Source: Chitinophaga sp.
Lineage (GTDB): Bacteria; Bacteroidota; Bacteroidia; Chitinophagales; Chitinophagaceae
NCBI RefSeq assembly: GCF_017745275.1
Contig: NZ_JAGHZS010000001.1
Coordinates: 682,001-746,000, forward strand
Direction: 5' to 3'
DNA length: 64,000 nt
The translations under genes and the position numbers were made by a program. Positions 1-8,553 of the stretch are shown one piece after another. The first letter of the stretch is position 1, and every line of letters starts with the position of its first letter. The notes beneath the pieces were generated by a model. The model saw only the letters and a list, made by a program, of their open reading frames with translations, had not been told where the DNA came from and searched no databases.

Positions 1-2337
1 ATCTTCAATACTGATATTGGCAGCTTTGCTACCGCGGTTAATCAGCTTCAATTCTACACTGCCAGTGAGTTTCCTGCCGTTCGTTATACTGCGTTGGTAA
101 CCACATTGCACTTCCACCTGCGGATCATTGGCATCGCCTTTAAACTCCCGGTAGAAGCCATTAGGTCCATATGCACGAAGGTGATAGTGTGCATCTTCAA
201 AGGAAGACAGTGGCCAGGTATCTTTCAGTTTATCCGCCGGCTTCACAGCGTAAGACCAGGTTCTTACGGCTTCCATCACCTGGGTTTCTTCCTGTAAATA
301 CTTTCCGGGCGCATATACGTTAAAAGGAGCACCGGCTGCCTGTTGTCCAAATATTTTATTGCCTGCTTCAAAGGTGATTTCAAAAGATTTTCTATCTGCA
401 CTCAGCTTACCGCCTACATATAACTCATAAGGTAAAGCATTAGATACACGTACCCCTTTTTCCTGCTGCGCCATCCAGCTGGATGCGGCAGGATCACTAT
501 TGATCTGCGCAATTTCATCAGTGGTCAATGCTTTAAAGCCATCAGGCAGTTTCTTGAATTTGGCGTTATATACCATTTCAATAAACTCGTTTCTTTCGGG
601 GAAAGGCACGGTGATCTTTTCTCCGTTGAATGGTCTGAATACGGAGGTTAAGTCACTGCATACAGTCCGGCGCCATTCGGAAATATTCGTTTCCTTAACC
701 GCCTTACCTTTATGCTGCAGGAATTTCTCCATCAACTGCAAAATAGAGGTGTGATCACATACCTGTGAATTCACATAGCCACCGCGGCTCCAGGGGGAAG
801 CAATCACCAATGGCACCCGGTAGCCCAACCCAATCGGGCTTTCATGGATTTCATCGGCATTGAGGTATTTCTTGGCTTGCTCTTCCTCTTTGGTAACATA
901 TTCAATACCGGTATCAATTCCCGCGGATACTTTTCCTGTACCAGGTTTATGCGGTGCTGTGAAAGGAGGTACGTGGTCGAAATAGCCATCGTTTTCATCA
1001 TAGCAAAGAATGAAAATAGTTTTCTTCCATACTTCTTCTTTATTCGTCAATATATCCAGTACTTCCGATACATACCAGGCGCCATACCACGGCGATCCGG
1101 GGTGATCAGAGAATTCGCCGGGTGCTACCAGCCAGGAAATAGTAGGCAGTTTACCTTCGTTTACATCCGCTCTGAACTGATGTAAGATATCTCCCTTTGG
1201 TACCTGTACGGTCCTTTCGGTGTCTCCGTCTTTATAAGTCAGCGTCTCCAGTTCATGATAGTTGGGATCGGCGATATTACTTGTAAATGCTTTGTTGTGG
1301 AGGTTCTGCGCGCGTTGTGATAATTTCGCGAAATTAGCTGCCGTAAATTGCGCAGCGTCGTTTTTTGTTTTCTCCAGCGACGCCTTCAGTTGTTCCAGTT
1401 TCTTCTGCACTTTTTCCTTCTCCCTGGCAACAGTAGTAGCTGCCAGCACTGCTTCCAGGTCGGTGATCTCTGCAGGCATCTCCTTTAATCTTCTTTGCAG
1501 GTACCCGATATGTCCTGCTGCAAAACGTACGTTGAAAGCAGCAAACCATTCGATGGGATTATCTGTAAAGTTAGCCAGCATGCCGTCCTTTTCTCCTTCT
1601 AACCCGGCTGCACTGATTTCGTTCTGGTATATTTTCCAGGAAACACCATTATCTTCCAAACGCTCTGGAAACGCGGTCCAATGAGCTTCTCTGCCATAGT
1701 CTACATCTTCATTCCACACATTGGCTTTGGAGTTGGCATTTTGTTCATCACGCAGGGTACCAGTCCATAAGTAAAGGCGGTTGGGAGTGGTGCCTGTGAG
1801 AGATGAACAGAAGTTTTGGTCACATACGGTAAACGCGTCTGCCAGTGAATAGTAAAATGGAATATCCTCACGGTTGTAATAGCCCAGCGTCAGCGGCATT
1901 GGCGCCCAGTCTTTATTACCGGATTGTTTTACCAGCAACCATTTATCGTATTTACCATGGTTGCGGGCTTCTACCTGGTTTCCCCATGAATGCGGCAGGC
2001 TGCTCATCCAGGTGGCTTTGGTGTCTTTCAGGTTCAGGCGGAATGGTGCAAAAGTTTCGCCTTTAGCATTGCTTTGCAGCCAAACCAGGTTCTTATTGGG
2101 CAGTTGAATGGCCCGTGGATCATTGTATCCACGAACACCCCGTAAAGAGCCATAACAGTGGTCAAACGAACGGTTTTCCTGCATCAACACCACAATATGC
2201 TCTGCATCCAGGAAGGTAGTACCAGGCTTGGGATCAATAGCCATTGCCCGCTGAATGGATGCTGGCAAAGCGCTGAATACGCCGGCAGCCCCCGATAATA
2301 AGGCTGCCTTCTTAATAAAATCTCTTCTGTTATCCAT
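1..2337 (-). CDS. phosphocholine-specific phospholipase C, Tat-exported (3' end cut by window edge)
   Basis: This gene runs off the left edge, so only the first 779 codons are seen. The N-terminus has a twin-arginine signal (RRDFIKK, residues 4-10) followed by a hydrophobic Ala/Leu/Gly stretch, which predicts folded export by the Tat system. The body has the hallmarks of the non-haemolytic, phosphatidylcholine-preferring phospholipase C/phosphoesterase family: an early ENRSFDHCYG motif, the GTTPNR region, and a metal-binding CYDENDGYFDHV motif. The region near the window edge (after about residue 640) fits the family's C-terminal domain. Such enzymes hydrolyse phospholipid head groups outside the cytoplasm. 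The start is the only ATG that gives the Tat motif. The gene is separated from the ECF cluster behind it by about 195 bases that include that cluster's terminator. The function is inferred from family motifs. Confidence 0.9.
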   Translation of the reverse strand, partial: MDNRRDFIKKAALLSGAAGVFSALPASIQRAMAIDPKPGTTFLDAEHIVVLMQENRSFDHCYGSLRGVRGYNDPRAIQLPNKNLVWLQSNAKGETFAPFRLNLKDTKATWMSSLPHSWGNQVEARNHGKYDKWLLVKQSGNKDWAPMPLTLGYYNREDIPFYYSLADAFTVCDQNFCSSLTGTTPNRLYLWTGTLRDEQNANSKANVWNEDVDYGREAHWTAFPERLEDNGVSWKIYQNEISAAGLEGEKDGMLANFTDNPIEWFAAFNVRFAAGHIGYLQRRLKEMPAEITDLEAVLAATTVAREKEKVQKKLEQLKASLEKTKNDAAQFTAANFAKLSQRAQNLHNKAFTSNIADPNYHELETLTYKDGDTERTVQVPKGDILHQFRADVNEGKLPTISWLVAPGEFSDHPGSPWYGAWYVSEVLDILTNKEEVWKKTIFILCYDENDGYFDHVPPFTAPHKPGTGKVSAGIDTGIEYVTKEEEQAKKYLNADEIHESPIGLGYRVPLVIASPWSRGGYVNSQVCDHTSILQLMEKFLQHKGKAVKETNISEWRRTVCSDLTSVFRPFNGEKITVPFPERNEFIEMVYNAKFKKLPDGFKALTTDEIAQINSDPAASSWMAQQEKGVRVSNALPYELYVGGKLSADRKSFEITFEAGNKIFGQQAAGAPFNVYAPGKYLQEETQVMEAVRTWSYAVKPADKLKDTWPLSSFEDAHYHLRAYGPNGFYREFKGDANDPQVEVQCGYQRSITNGRKLTGSVELKLINRGSKAANISIED

Positions 2338-2466
2338 TAATAGTTGATTTTTTTTCATGTACACTGACAACCAGGATTGCCGCGGAAAGCGGAAAATAGT
2401 AAAAATCTGCGGCCAGTCATAACTAACTGTGAGGAATGGTAGTTATATTATTGTTATTGGGTCAAT

Positions 2467-2493
2467 AAAAAAGGCCCCCCGCTAAAAGCGGGG
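2467..2493 (-). terminator. rho-independent terminator of the 2533-2955 lipoprotein gene
   Basis: A 7-bp GC-rich stem (CCCCGCT/AGCGGGG, 2477-2483 with 2487-2493) with a 3-base loop is followed on the reverse strand by six T. It lies 40 bases past the stop of the reverse-strand lipoprotein gene. Confidence 0.75.
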
Positions 2494-2532
2494 AGCCCCT
2501 GTATATATATGTTGAGAAATGGTAAAGCTGAT

Positions 2533-2955
2533 TTAATCGTTTACAACAGAAGGGATCAATACAATCTTGATGGCTACTGTACCGGTAGGTGCTGCCGAAG
2601 CTGCTCCATCGATTCCCTTGATCTGCACAAATACTTGCTGGTCATTGTGCAGCACATTATAAGACTGCTTTGCAAAGACTTCCGGTAACATTTCAAATTC
2701 AGTCGGAGCCGAACCTCCGGAGCCATAACGTCCCATTGATACTATTACGCCATCTGATTGAGTAAAGCCCTTCAGCTCTGGTACTGAAATCGCCAGGTTA
2801 TAAGTTTGATCACTGTTGTCATACTTCCAGCTATCCGGAGTTATATTTCCAACAAAGATTGTTTTATTAGGTATCACAACCTCATTTGTAGTTTTGGTAC
2901 AACCAGTGAAAACAAACACCAGTAATATCAACGGAAGGTATAACCATGTTTTCAT
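2533..2955 (-). CDS. small putative lipoprotein, function unknown
   Basis: This gene encodes about 140 residues. The start at 2955 is chosen because it gives a clean lipoprotein signal (MKTWLYLPLILLVFVFTGC, Cys at residue 19); the ATG at 3003 would add 16 residues in front of that signal. After the lipobox the protein is Thr/Ser-rich and looks like a short beta-sandwich without Cys or catalytic motifs. I do not recognise a family. It lies 88 bases behind the surface-repeat gene 3044-4174 on the same strand and is followed by a terminator, so it is probably the last gene of the ECF-controlled cluster. The predicted location is the periplasmic side of a membrane or the cell surface. Membership of the regulon is inferred from position only. 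Confidence 0.6.
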   Translation of the reverse strand: MKTWLYLPLILLVFVFTGCTKTTNEVVIPNKTIFVGNITPDSWKYDNSDQTYNLAISVPELKGFTQSDGVIVSMGRYGSGGSAPTEFEMLPEVFAKQSYNVLHNDQQVFVQIKGIDGAASAAPTGTVAIKIVLIPSVVND

Positions 2956-3043
2956 ATGAGATGATTTTGTGATGATTATCCAAATACAATGCCATAATAC
3001 CAAACAGCCGATATTTCACCTGTTGAGGTCGTGACACACTGCT

Positions 3044-4174
3044 TTACAATCTCACCTGTACACCACCTGCTGCACCCACATAGATCGCATGGAAACGATT
3101 GTAACGTACATGTTCTGACCAGATGTAATGCCCCACCAGGTCCTGGCCCAAACCATCTTCTGTTTCCAGGTAGTTGAAGGTAGGACCGGCGTATATTTCA
3201 AACCGGCCAAAGCTGTAAGCTGCATAGGCACCCAACGACTGGCGATTGTAGTATGCACTGCTCTTTAAATTTGTCATGAAGGTGTTCTTCGCTTCTACAT
3301 TTATTCTGAAGTGAGGGAAAAGCTGTGGTGAATGCGCTCCGATACCTGCTTGTATTGCATATAACGGATCGGGATTATCCTTCAGGTTATATCCTACTCC
3401 CAGGATACCATACAGGATGCGGCCACCTGATTTAAAAGCAGCTATCATAGTAGCCGATTCATCGATAGACAGGCTTACCTGCTTTTCTCCGCCCTTGACA
3501 ATATTGATGACACCAATAGGACATGCGCTGCTATCCGCTATGTTGATAAATCCTACCTGCACTCCTTTTACTTTTTTGGCGATGTTGATAAATCCACCGA
3601 TCTGTGTATTTACTTCTGTGGCCTTATTCATAAAGCCTGCTATCTGTGCCTTTGCACTGCCGGAAAAGTTGCCAAATCCAGCCACCTGCGCCTGTGTATT
3701 ACTGCGCGCCGTATTCATAAAACCAGCGATCTGTGTACCGTCAACATCACCCTTCACAAAGTTCGCATAACCCGCCGCCTGAAAGCCTTTCATACTTCCA
3801 TCGAGATTCATAAATCCTGCAATCTGCGATCCACTGGTACTGTTTTTTACCTGGTTCATAAATCCTGCAAACTGTGCGCTATGGCTTGCACTGCCAATGT
3901 GATTGGAGAACCCTGCCACCTGCAGGCGGGTAGCACTGTCTTTAATAATATTGGAGATACCGGCAATGGCTACTCCTGTTTCTGCCTTAGAAACACCAGC
4001 AATGATATTTAAAGAGAAATGATTAGTGTAGTTGGCCGCATTCTTACCGTTACTGCTCAACGGGTAAATAAGTCCGATATGTGCAGGAGCAGTCTGCGAA
4101 AACACAGTATTGGCATAGGTTATAACAGCTATCACTATTACAATAATCCGATAGTTGATGTAGTTTGTTCTCAT
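3044..4174 (-). CDS. surface repeat protein of the LA_2272 type
   Basis: The product has 376 residues with an N-terminal signal peptide (cleavage near residue 26, after VFSQ). From about residue 52 to 230 it consists of imperfect repeats of roughly 20 residues built on the pattern Q-[IV]-A-G-F-x-N, for example QIAGFMN, QVAGFGN and QIGGFIN. Such regular glycine/asparagine strips suggest a stacked beta-helix or fibre at the cell surface. The last 140 residues look like a small beta-strand domain and resemble the C-terminus of the protein encoded at 4244-6052, so the two are paralogues. The gene has its own ECF-type promoter at 4200-4230, a near copy of the promoter of the sigma factor gene at 7057-7629. 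The molecular function is unknown; surface-exposed is an inference. Confidence 0.7.
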   Translation of the reverse strand: MRTNYINYRIIVIVIAVITYANTVFSQTAPAHIGLIYPLSSNGKNAANYTNHFSLNIIAGVSKAETGVAIAGISNIIKDSATRLQVAGFSNHIGSASHSAQFAGFMNQVKNSTSGSQIAGFMNLDGSMKGFQAAGYANFVKGDVDGTQIAGFMNTARSNTQAQVAGFGNFSGSAKAQIAGFMNKATEVNTQIGGFINIAKKVKGVQVGFINIADSSACPIGVINIVKGGEKQVSLSIDESATMIAAFKSGGRILYGILGVGYNLKDNPDPLYAIQAGIGAHSPQLFPHFRINVEAKNTFMTNLKSSAYYNRQSLGAYAAYSFGRFEIYAGPTFNYLETEDGLGQDLVGHYIWSEHVRYNRFHAIYVGAAGGVQVRL

Positions 4175-4199
4175 GTTGCGTAATTATTTCGTATAGTAT

Positions 4200-4230
4200 T
4201 ACGACACGTTGAGAAACATCTACCCCTACG
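4200..4230 (-). promoter_or_regulatory. ECF-sigma promoter for the 3044-4174 repeat gene
   Basis: On the + strand the element reads TACGACAC (4200-4207), three bases, GAGAAA (4211-4216), four bases, TACCCCTACG (4221-4230). On the transcribed (reverse) strand that is a -35-like CGTAGGGGTA and a -10-like GTGTCGTA 13 bases apart. The same blocks with identical spacing occur at 7691-7721 before the ECF sigma gene. The start codon at 4174 lies 25 bases downstream of the -10-like block. Confidence 0.7.
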
Positions 4231-4243
4231 CAAAAAATGAAAA

Positions 4244-6052
4244 TTAAAAAATACTGATGCCTGCCTGCCAGCCCAGCCAGCCCCTGGCATCGCCCATATT
4301 GAACGAAGGATAATGCGCACCATAGTCAATATAGCGACGCCCCTCTGTTATCTTATTTTCAGGATCAGCTATCCCTATAGATAATGCAGGACCTGCAAAT
4401 ATGGTAATGTGTTTATTCAATGTTACATTGAGTGATGGCTGCAACCGGAATATCTTCATATTGTGATCCCAGGTGCCTTCAAACGTATTTTGCCCGGTAG
4501 CTTCTACCATTACTGACCATACTTTATTAAACGGAATGATCTTTCCAATACCGTATCCAATAGACCATGCACTGTTATTTTCTCCCGTACCAAATCCTCC
4601 CAGCAAAATGCTGTATAATTCTGTACGGCCAGCCTTCCAGGCGATATTGTAAGGCAGTACATCTGTGCTGTACAACGTTATTTTCTTGTATCCTTTACGT
4701 ACAAAGTTGAACAGACCAATGCTATATCCTGTGGAGGTATCTGCAATATTCACCAGCCCTATCTGTACACCATCCATTCGTTTCGCATAGTTAAAAATCG
4801 AGGATAACTGCAGTCCCTTCATTGTACCATGACTGATATTTCCTATATCGGAAATCTGTGCACCAGACACATCTTTTTTGGTATAATTAAGGATACCACT
4901 TGCCTGCAAGCCTTCCATATTCCCTCCCGCATAATTCACTACACCGCTTACCTGCACTCCTCCCATATCTCCACGGATAGAAGATACTACTCCTGTCAAC
5001 TGTGCGCCGTTTGTATTACCATATACCTGGCCCACAACACCACTTACCTGCATTCCTCTCAAACTACCTTCGGTGACATTGCTTACACCCGCTGCCTGCA
5101 AACCTATCATGGAATCCAGCACATTATTGTGTATCCCCGCAATCTGCGCCCCGCGTGTTTTTCCGCCCACTATATTTACTACACCGGCAATCTGGCAACT
5201 CTGCATATCATTTTTCACGATGTTGAAAACCGTTCCCATTTCAAATCCATCTACACCGGCGGCATAACCACCTACCACGTTGACAGAAAATTTATTGACT
5301 ACCTGCCCGCTCATACGGCCGTGAGTACCTAAACCCGGTGCCAGCGATACCTGGTAAGGCTTATCAGCAAAGAAAGAACCGATATTCAAACTGGTTAATT
5401 TCTGCCGCGAGGATAAAAATACTTTTGCAAACCAGGTTTTCTCTACCTGTGCATGCCCGGTTATATCTACAGTCTTGAGCTGGTAAGTAGTAGGGGAAAT
5501 ACTGACAGATATTTCCTGGTCCTGGCCCGTAAATAATAGCAGGGATGTATCGGCATACAGGTCCTTACTAACGCTGATGGCTGCGGTAGGATATCTATCC
5601 TTTAACCGCAGCCTGAAATAACCATCGTTATTAGTGAGTGTAGAAATGAGTTGCTGTCGTTCATAGACGCTGGCGTTGGGTAGCCGTTGTCCCGTTTTCC
5701 CATCCGTGACAAACCCCGTAATCATGTAATACGATTGTGTGGAGTTTTTCTTTAGCAGGATAATATAGTTGCCAGATTCTTTATATTGATAATCTCCGGA
5801 GAACAACATATCCAATACCTGTCGGACTGTCTTTCGTTTAGCGGAGATGGTGACTAAACTGTCTTGCGGAAGAATCGTTGTTAAATATGAGAAATAAAAA
5901 CCTCCTTGTTTGCTGATCGATGTAAGTACGGTGGAAAGTGGCTGCTGGTTTACTTCTATGCTCACCGTTTTATTCAACAGGTTTTGTGCAGCTACTGACA
6001 GCGAAAAAATACATCCTAAAAATAAAGCTAACAAATGCTTAGATAGTAACAT
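4244..6052 (-). CDS. STN-domain protein with carboxypeptidase-like domain and surface repeats
   Basis: The product has 602 residues. A signal peptide (to about residue 22) is followed by an STN domain (about 25-100, with SIEVNQQPLSTVLTSIS and the GFYFSY strand), then a carboxypeptidase-D regulatory-like beta-sandwich (about 108-190). From about 250 to 455 there are roughly ten imperfect 20-residue repeats of the type Q-[IVL]-[AS]-G-[VI]-x-N, and then a C-terminal strand-rich domain. STN domains in FecA-type receptors contact the periplasmic part of FecR, and here the gene directly follows fecR (13-base gap). What is missing is the TonB plug and 22-strand barrel that usually carry an STN domain. 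It may be the signal-input partner of the FecR/ECF pair. That role is inferred from domain order and context. Confidence 0.75.
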   Translation of the reverse strand: MLLSKHLLALFLGCIFSLSVAAQNLLNKTVSIEVNQQPLSTVLTSISKQGGFYFSYLTTILPQDSLVTISAKRKTVRQVLDMLFSGDYQYKESGNYIILLKKNSTQSYYMITGFVTDGKTGQRLPNASVYERQQLISTLTNNDGYFRLRLKDRYPTAAISVSKDLYADTSLLLFTGQDQEISVSISPTTYQLKTVDITGHAQVEKTWFAKVFLSSRQKLTSLNIGSFFADKPYQVSLAPGLGTHGRMSGQVVNKFSVNVVGGYAAGVDGFEMGTVFNIVKNDMQSCQIAGVVNIVGGKTRGAQIAGIHNNVLDSMIGLQAAGVSNVTEGSLRGMQVSGVVGQVYGNTNGAQLTGVVSSIRGDMGGVQVSGVVNYAGGNMEGLQASGILNYTKKDVSGAQISDIGNISHGTMKGLQLSSIFNYAKRMDGVQIGLVNIADTSTGYSIGLFNFVRKGYKKITLYSTDVLPYNIAWKAGRTELYSILLGGFGTGENNSAWSIGYGIGKIIPFNKVWSVMVEATGQNTFEGTWDHNMKIFRLQPSLNVTLNKHITIFAGPALSIGIADPENKITEGRRYIDYGAHYPSFNMGDARGWLGWQAGISIF

Positions 6053-6065
6053 ACGGAACGAAGGC

Positions 6066-7046
6066 TTATTTCAATATTATTTGTGATCCACTTTTCTCCA
6101 CATTGATCTCATAAGTAAGCCCGATTACCTGTAAAGTACTATCCAGCGAACTGTTTGTAAAGGTAGAATTAATCTGTAAATCCCGTTTCTTATTATCGGC
6201 AATCACGATGTTCACACCGTATGCTTCATTTAATATTTCCACCAGTTTCCAGAGTGGTGTGTTATTACATACAAAAGTTTTTGTGCGGTAATAGCTATAC
6301 AACTCATCGGTATTATTTTGCTTGCTGGGAGCAGTCTGATCTGCCGTGATCACCGCTTTCTCATGCTGCCGGAGCTGAACACTATTGTTGTTTTTAGTCA
6401 CTTCCACTGCACCACTTTCTACAATTACTTCGGTTTTACCATTCACACTTTTTACATTGAAAGAAGTGCCCAACACTTTCACCGTTACATCATTTACCTT
6501 GAGTACAAAAGGTTTTCCCGGATCCTGTGCTACATTAAAAAATGCCTCCCCTTCCAGTTTCACCTGCCGTTCTTTCCTGAAAATAGCAGCATATTCAATA
6601 GTAGATTGTTTATTCAGTGTTACCTGTGATCCATCAGGTAATACCTCCTCTTTTATTTGCTGACCGGAGCTAACGATCATGGGGGTTGTACTCTGGTTCG
6701 ACAGGTACCAGAAGCCCGCAGCGCCGAGCAAAACAATAAATACAGCGGCTATACGTAAAATAGGTTTCCAGTTAACACCGGTATCCAGGTGTACAATGCG
6801 GGCAGTAGTTTCGTTGCTGCCTACCCGTTGTTGAAATCGGGTCCAGGCCTCATTTTCATTCACAGTGCTAACGGCAGCCAGTTTCTTACTTTCCGTCCAG
6901 ATAAGGCGGAAATGTTCAAAATAGCGCTGGTGGTCTTCTTTCTCTGTGAGCCATGCAGCTACAGCTGCCTTCTCAGCGGGAGTGGTAATATCCAGCAGGT
7001 ATTTTACCAGGAGGTCATCGTTTATATGCTCAGATTGTTTTTTCAC
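6066..7046 (-). CDS. FecR-family anti-sigma factor
   Basis: The product has 326 residues. The N-terminal cytoplasmic part (DDLLVKYLLD, ITTPAEKAAVAAWL) is the sigma-binding segment. A single transmembrane helix spans about residues 93-113. The periplasmic FecR domain has the usual motifs GQQIKEEVLPDGSQVTLN and VKLEGEAFFNVAQDPGKPFVL, with a C-terminal secretin/STN-like segment (TPLWKLVEILNEAYGVNI). In this family the protein holds an ECF sigma factor and releases it on a signal from an STN-bearing outer-membrane partner. The gene lies 10 bases behind the ECF gene and 13 bases before the STN protein gene, so the three form a tight operon. Start ATG at 7046 is the only good one. Confidence 0.92.
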   Translation of the reverse strand: MKKQSEHINDDLLVKYLLDITTPAEKAAVAAWLTEKEDHQRYFEHFRLIWTESKKLAAVSTVNENEAWTRFQQRVGSNETTARIVHLDTGVNWKPILRIAAVFIVLLGAAGFWYLSNQSTTPMIVSSGQQIKEEVLPDGSQVTLNKQSTIEYAAIFRKERQVKLEGEAFFNVAQDPGKPFVLKVNDVTVKVLGTSFNVKSVNGKTEVIVESGAVEVTKNNNSVQLRQHEKAVITADQTAPSKQNNTDELYSYYRTKTFVCNNTPLWKLVEILNEAYGVNIVIADNKKRDLQINSTFTNSSLDSTLQVIGLTYEINVEKSGSQIILK

Positions 7047-7056
7047 TTATGCACTT

Positions 7057-7629
7057 TTACAGGTGGAGCAAAATTAATAACAAGGGCAGAAAATCTACCA
7101 GGTTGAGTCGTAACAAGCGCAAAGCTTTGCCCATCTGATTTTCCACAGTTTTTATAGAGATATCCAGTCGATCCGCTATTTCCTGGTACTTCAATTCCTC
7201 GAAGCGGCTCAGTTGAAAAACGGTGCGACATTTTTCTGGTAATGCCATCAATGCCGCTTCCAGCTTCTCTTCCAGTTCACGTAACATTACTTTGCCGGAT
7301 GCATTGCCGGTACTTTGATCATTGCTCATCTGGTATTTGGTATGTGCCTGGTGTGTAGCTTTCACTTTCTGATGTCGCAGATAATTAATGCATTCATGGT
7401 ATACGGCCCTGTAAAGGTATCCTGAAACAGATTGCTTTATTTTGATATCGCCTGATTTCTCCCATAATTTGCAAAAGACGTTCTGCACCATTTCCTCCGC
7501 CATTACTTCATCTTTTAATAAAGTGCAGGCATAGGAATGCAAGCCTTTAAAATGTGTTTTAAAAACCTGTTCAAAAGTTAATGAGTTTTCGATTTCCGGT
7601 ACTGCAGTACCCGGACTTGTAAATTCCAT
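7057..7629 (-). CDS. ECF (FecI-like) RNA polymerase sigma factor
   Basis: The product is about 190 residues from the ATG at 7629. It has sigma-70 region 2 (FEQVFKTHFKGLHSYA ... EEMVQNVFCKLWEKS) and region 4 (ALPEKCRTVFQLSRFEELKYQEIADRL with the ISIKTVENQMGKAL helix-turn-helix). A longer reading from 7701 is possible, but that ATG lies inside the promoter element at 7691-7721, between its two conserved boxes, so 7629 is preferred. The last 15 residues are strongly hydrophobic (FLPLLLILLHL). The gene heads an operon with fecR and the STN-repeat gene. The shared promoter indicates that it controls its own operon and the 3044-4174 gene. Confidence 0.9.
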   Translation of the reverse strand: MEFTSPGTAVPEIENSLTFEQVFKTHFKGLHSYACTLLKDEVMAEEMVQNVFCKLWEKSGDIKIKQSVSGYLYRAVYHECINYLRHQKVKATHQAHTKYQMSNDQSTGNASGKVMLRELEEKLEAALMALPEKCRTVFQLSRFEELKYQEIADRLDISIKTVENQMGKALRLLRLNLVDFLPLLLILLHL

Positions 7630-7690
7630 GCGTAGGGTTTGATATCTAACGTCAAATATAATTCCTTCTGCCAATTGAACTGATTTATTA

Positions 7691-7721
7691 TACGACACCA
7701 TGAGAAAGGTATACCCCTACG
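7691..7721 (-). promoter_or_regulatory. autoregulatory ECF-sigma promoter
   Basis: On the + strand: TACGACAC (7691-7698), three bases, GAGAAA (7702-7707), four bases, TACCCCTACG (7712-7721). All three blocks and both spacings equal those at 4200-4230. Transcription would start near 7684 and give a leader of about 55 bases before the ATG at 7629. Confidence 0.7.
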
Positions 7722-7917
7722 AGAAAGGACATTTTTTTGGGAATTTGTTGAAAAAGAAGGGAGGATGCTGGTTTCCAGACGCCCGGAGCGCCCTGATTTA
7801 ACTGGTTATCAATCGTTTGACTTATCTCTAAACTTTCCTAGTTACTTTAACATTATATTATATTCGTTTTAAAGAATATTTCACAACTGGACGATTAATA
7901 TTGTAAAAATTATCCCG

Positions 7918-8415
7918 ATGAAATTTATCTGTACACTTTGCCTGCTGCTGTTTGGAAGCACTGTCCTTTTCGCCCAATCCAAAACGGGCTACATTAATTT
8001 TCAACAAATGATTGGTATGATGCCGGAAAGTAAACTGGCCAATGATACCCTGAATGTACTTCAGGAAAAATTAAACAGTGAAGGCCAGCAACTGCTGGAT
8101 GAATACACTAAAAAAGTAAAGGAGCTGGACAGCGTAGGTAATATGAGTCCGGCTATGGTGGAAGTAAAAAGTGCAGAACTTAAAGCTGCACAAGCGAGCA
8201 TACAGCGGTACAGACAAATGTCTGAGCAAACCATGTCCGCCAGAGAACAGGAATTATTAACTCCGATATTAGATAAAGCTAAAAAGATATTAAAGGCGGT
8301 AGCTAACGAAAAAGGCTATACGCTGGTGATTGATAACTCCAGAGACGCGGTGTTAGTATCCGCAGAATCCGATGATCTGATGCCGGCAGTGAAAGTGAAG
8401 ATGGGCATCAAATAA
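7918..8415 (+). CDS. OmpH/Skp-family periplasmic chaperone
   Basis: The product has 165 residues with a signal peptide (cleavage after about residue 19, LFAQ). The sequence GYINFQQMIGMMPE followed by a long charged helical stretch (about residues 40-110, with many Lys, Glu and Gln) and a C-terminal strand segment (AVANEKGYTLVIDNS) is typical of the Skp/OmpH family. These proteins form jellyfish-shaped trimers that hold unfolded outer-membrane proteins on the way to the BAM complex. Length fits the family. Here the gene stands alone rather than next to bamA. The start ATG at 7918 is supported by the signal peptide. Confidence 0.88.
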   Translation: MKFICTLCLLLFGSTVLFAQSKTGYINFQQMIGMMPESKLANDTLNVLQEKLNSEGQQLLDEYTKKVKELDSVGNMSPAMVEVKSAELKAAQASIQRYRQMSEQTMSAREQELLTPILDKAKKILKAVANEKGYTLVIDNSRDAVLVSAESDDLMPAVKVKMGIK

Positions 8416-8420
8416 ACAGG

Positions 8421-8540
8421 CATTTGGCTATTTAGTTATTTAGTTATTTGACCGGTATAAATATTTGATGTCACTTCCGCCATTCTAATTGATAGCAGTA
8501 TTTATGGCCGGCAAATAATTAAATAACTAAATGTCAAATG
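8421..8540. repeat. long intergenic inverted repeat (element a)
   Basis: Two arms of about 42 bases (8421-8463 and 8499-8540) are roughly 85% complementary, built on CATTTNG...TTTAGTTATTTA units, with a 35-base loop. It lies between the convergent genes at 7918-8415 and 8554-8853, where no classical terminator is seen. Its arm sequence differs from the two main classes further right. Confidence 0.7.
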
Positions 8541-8553
8541 TGGTTGTAAAGAA

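Noticed and set aside
3417..3770. A 117-codon + strand frame with repeated Ile-Cys-Ala patterns
   Set aside because: It is the mirror of the QIAGFMN repeats of the 3044-4174 gene; the same holds for the frames at 4829-5332.
7630..7701. Longer ECF sigma start at 7701
   Set aside because: The ATG lies between the two boxes of the gene's own promoter element.
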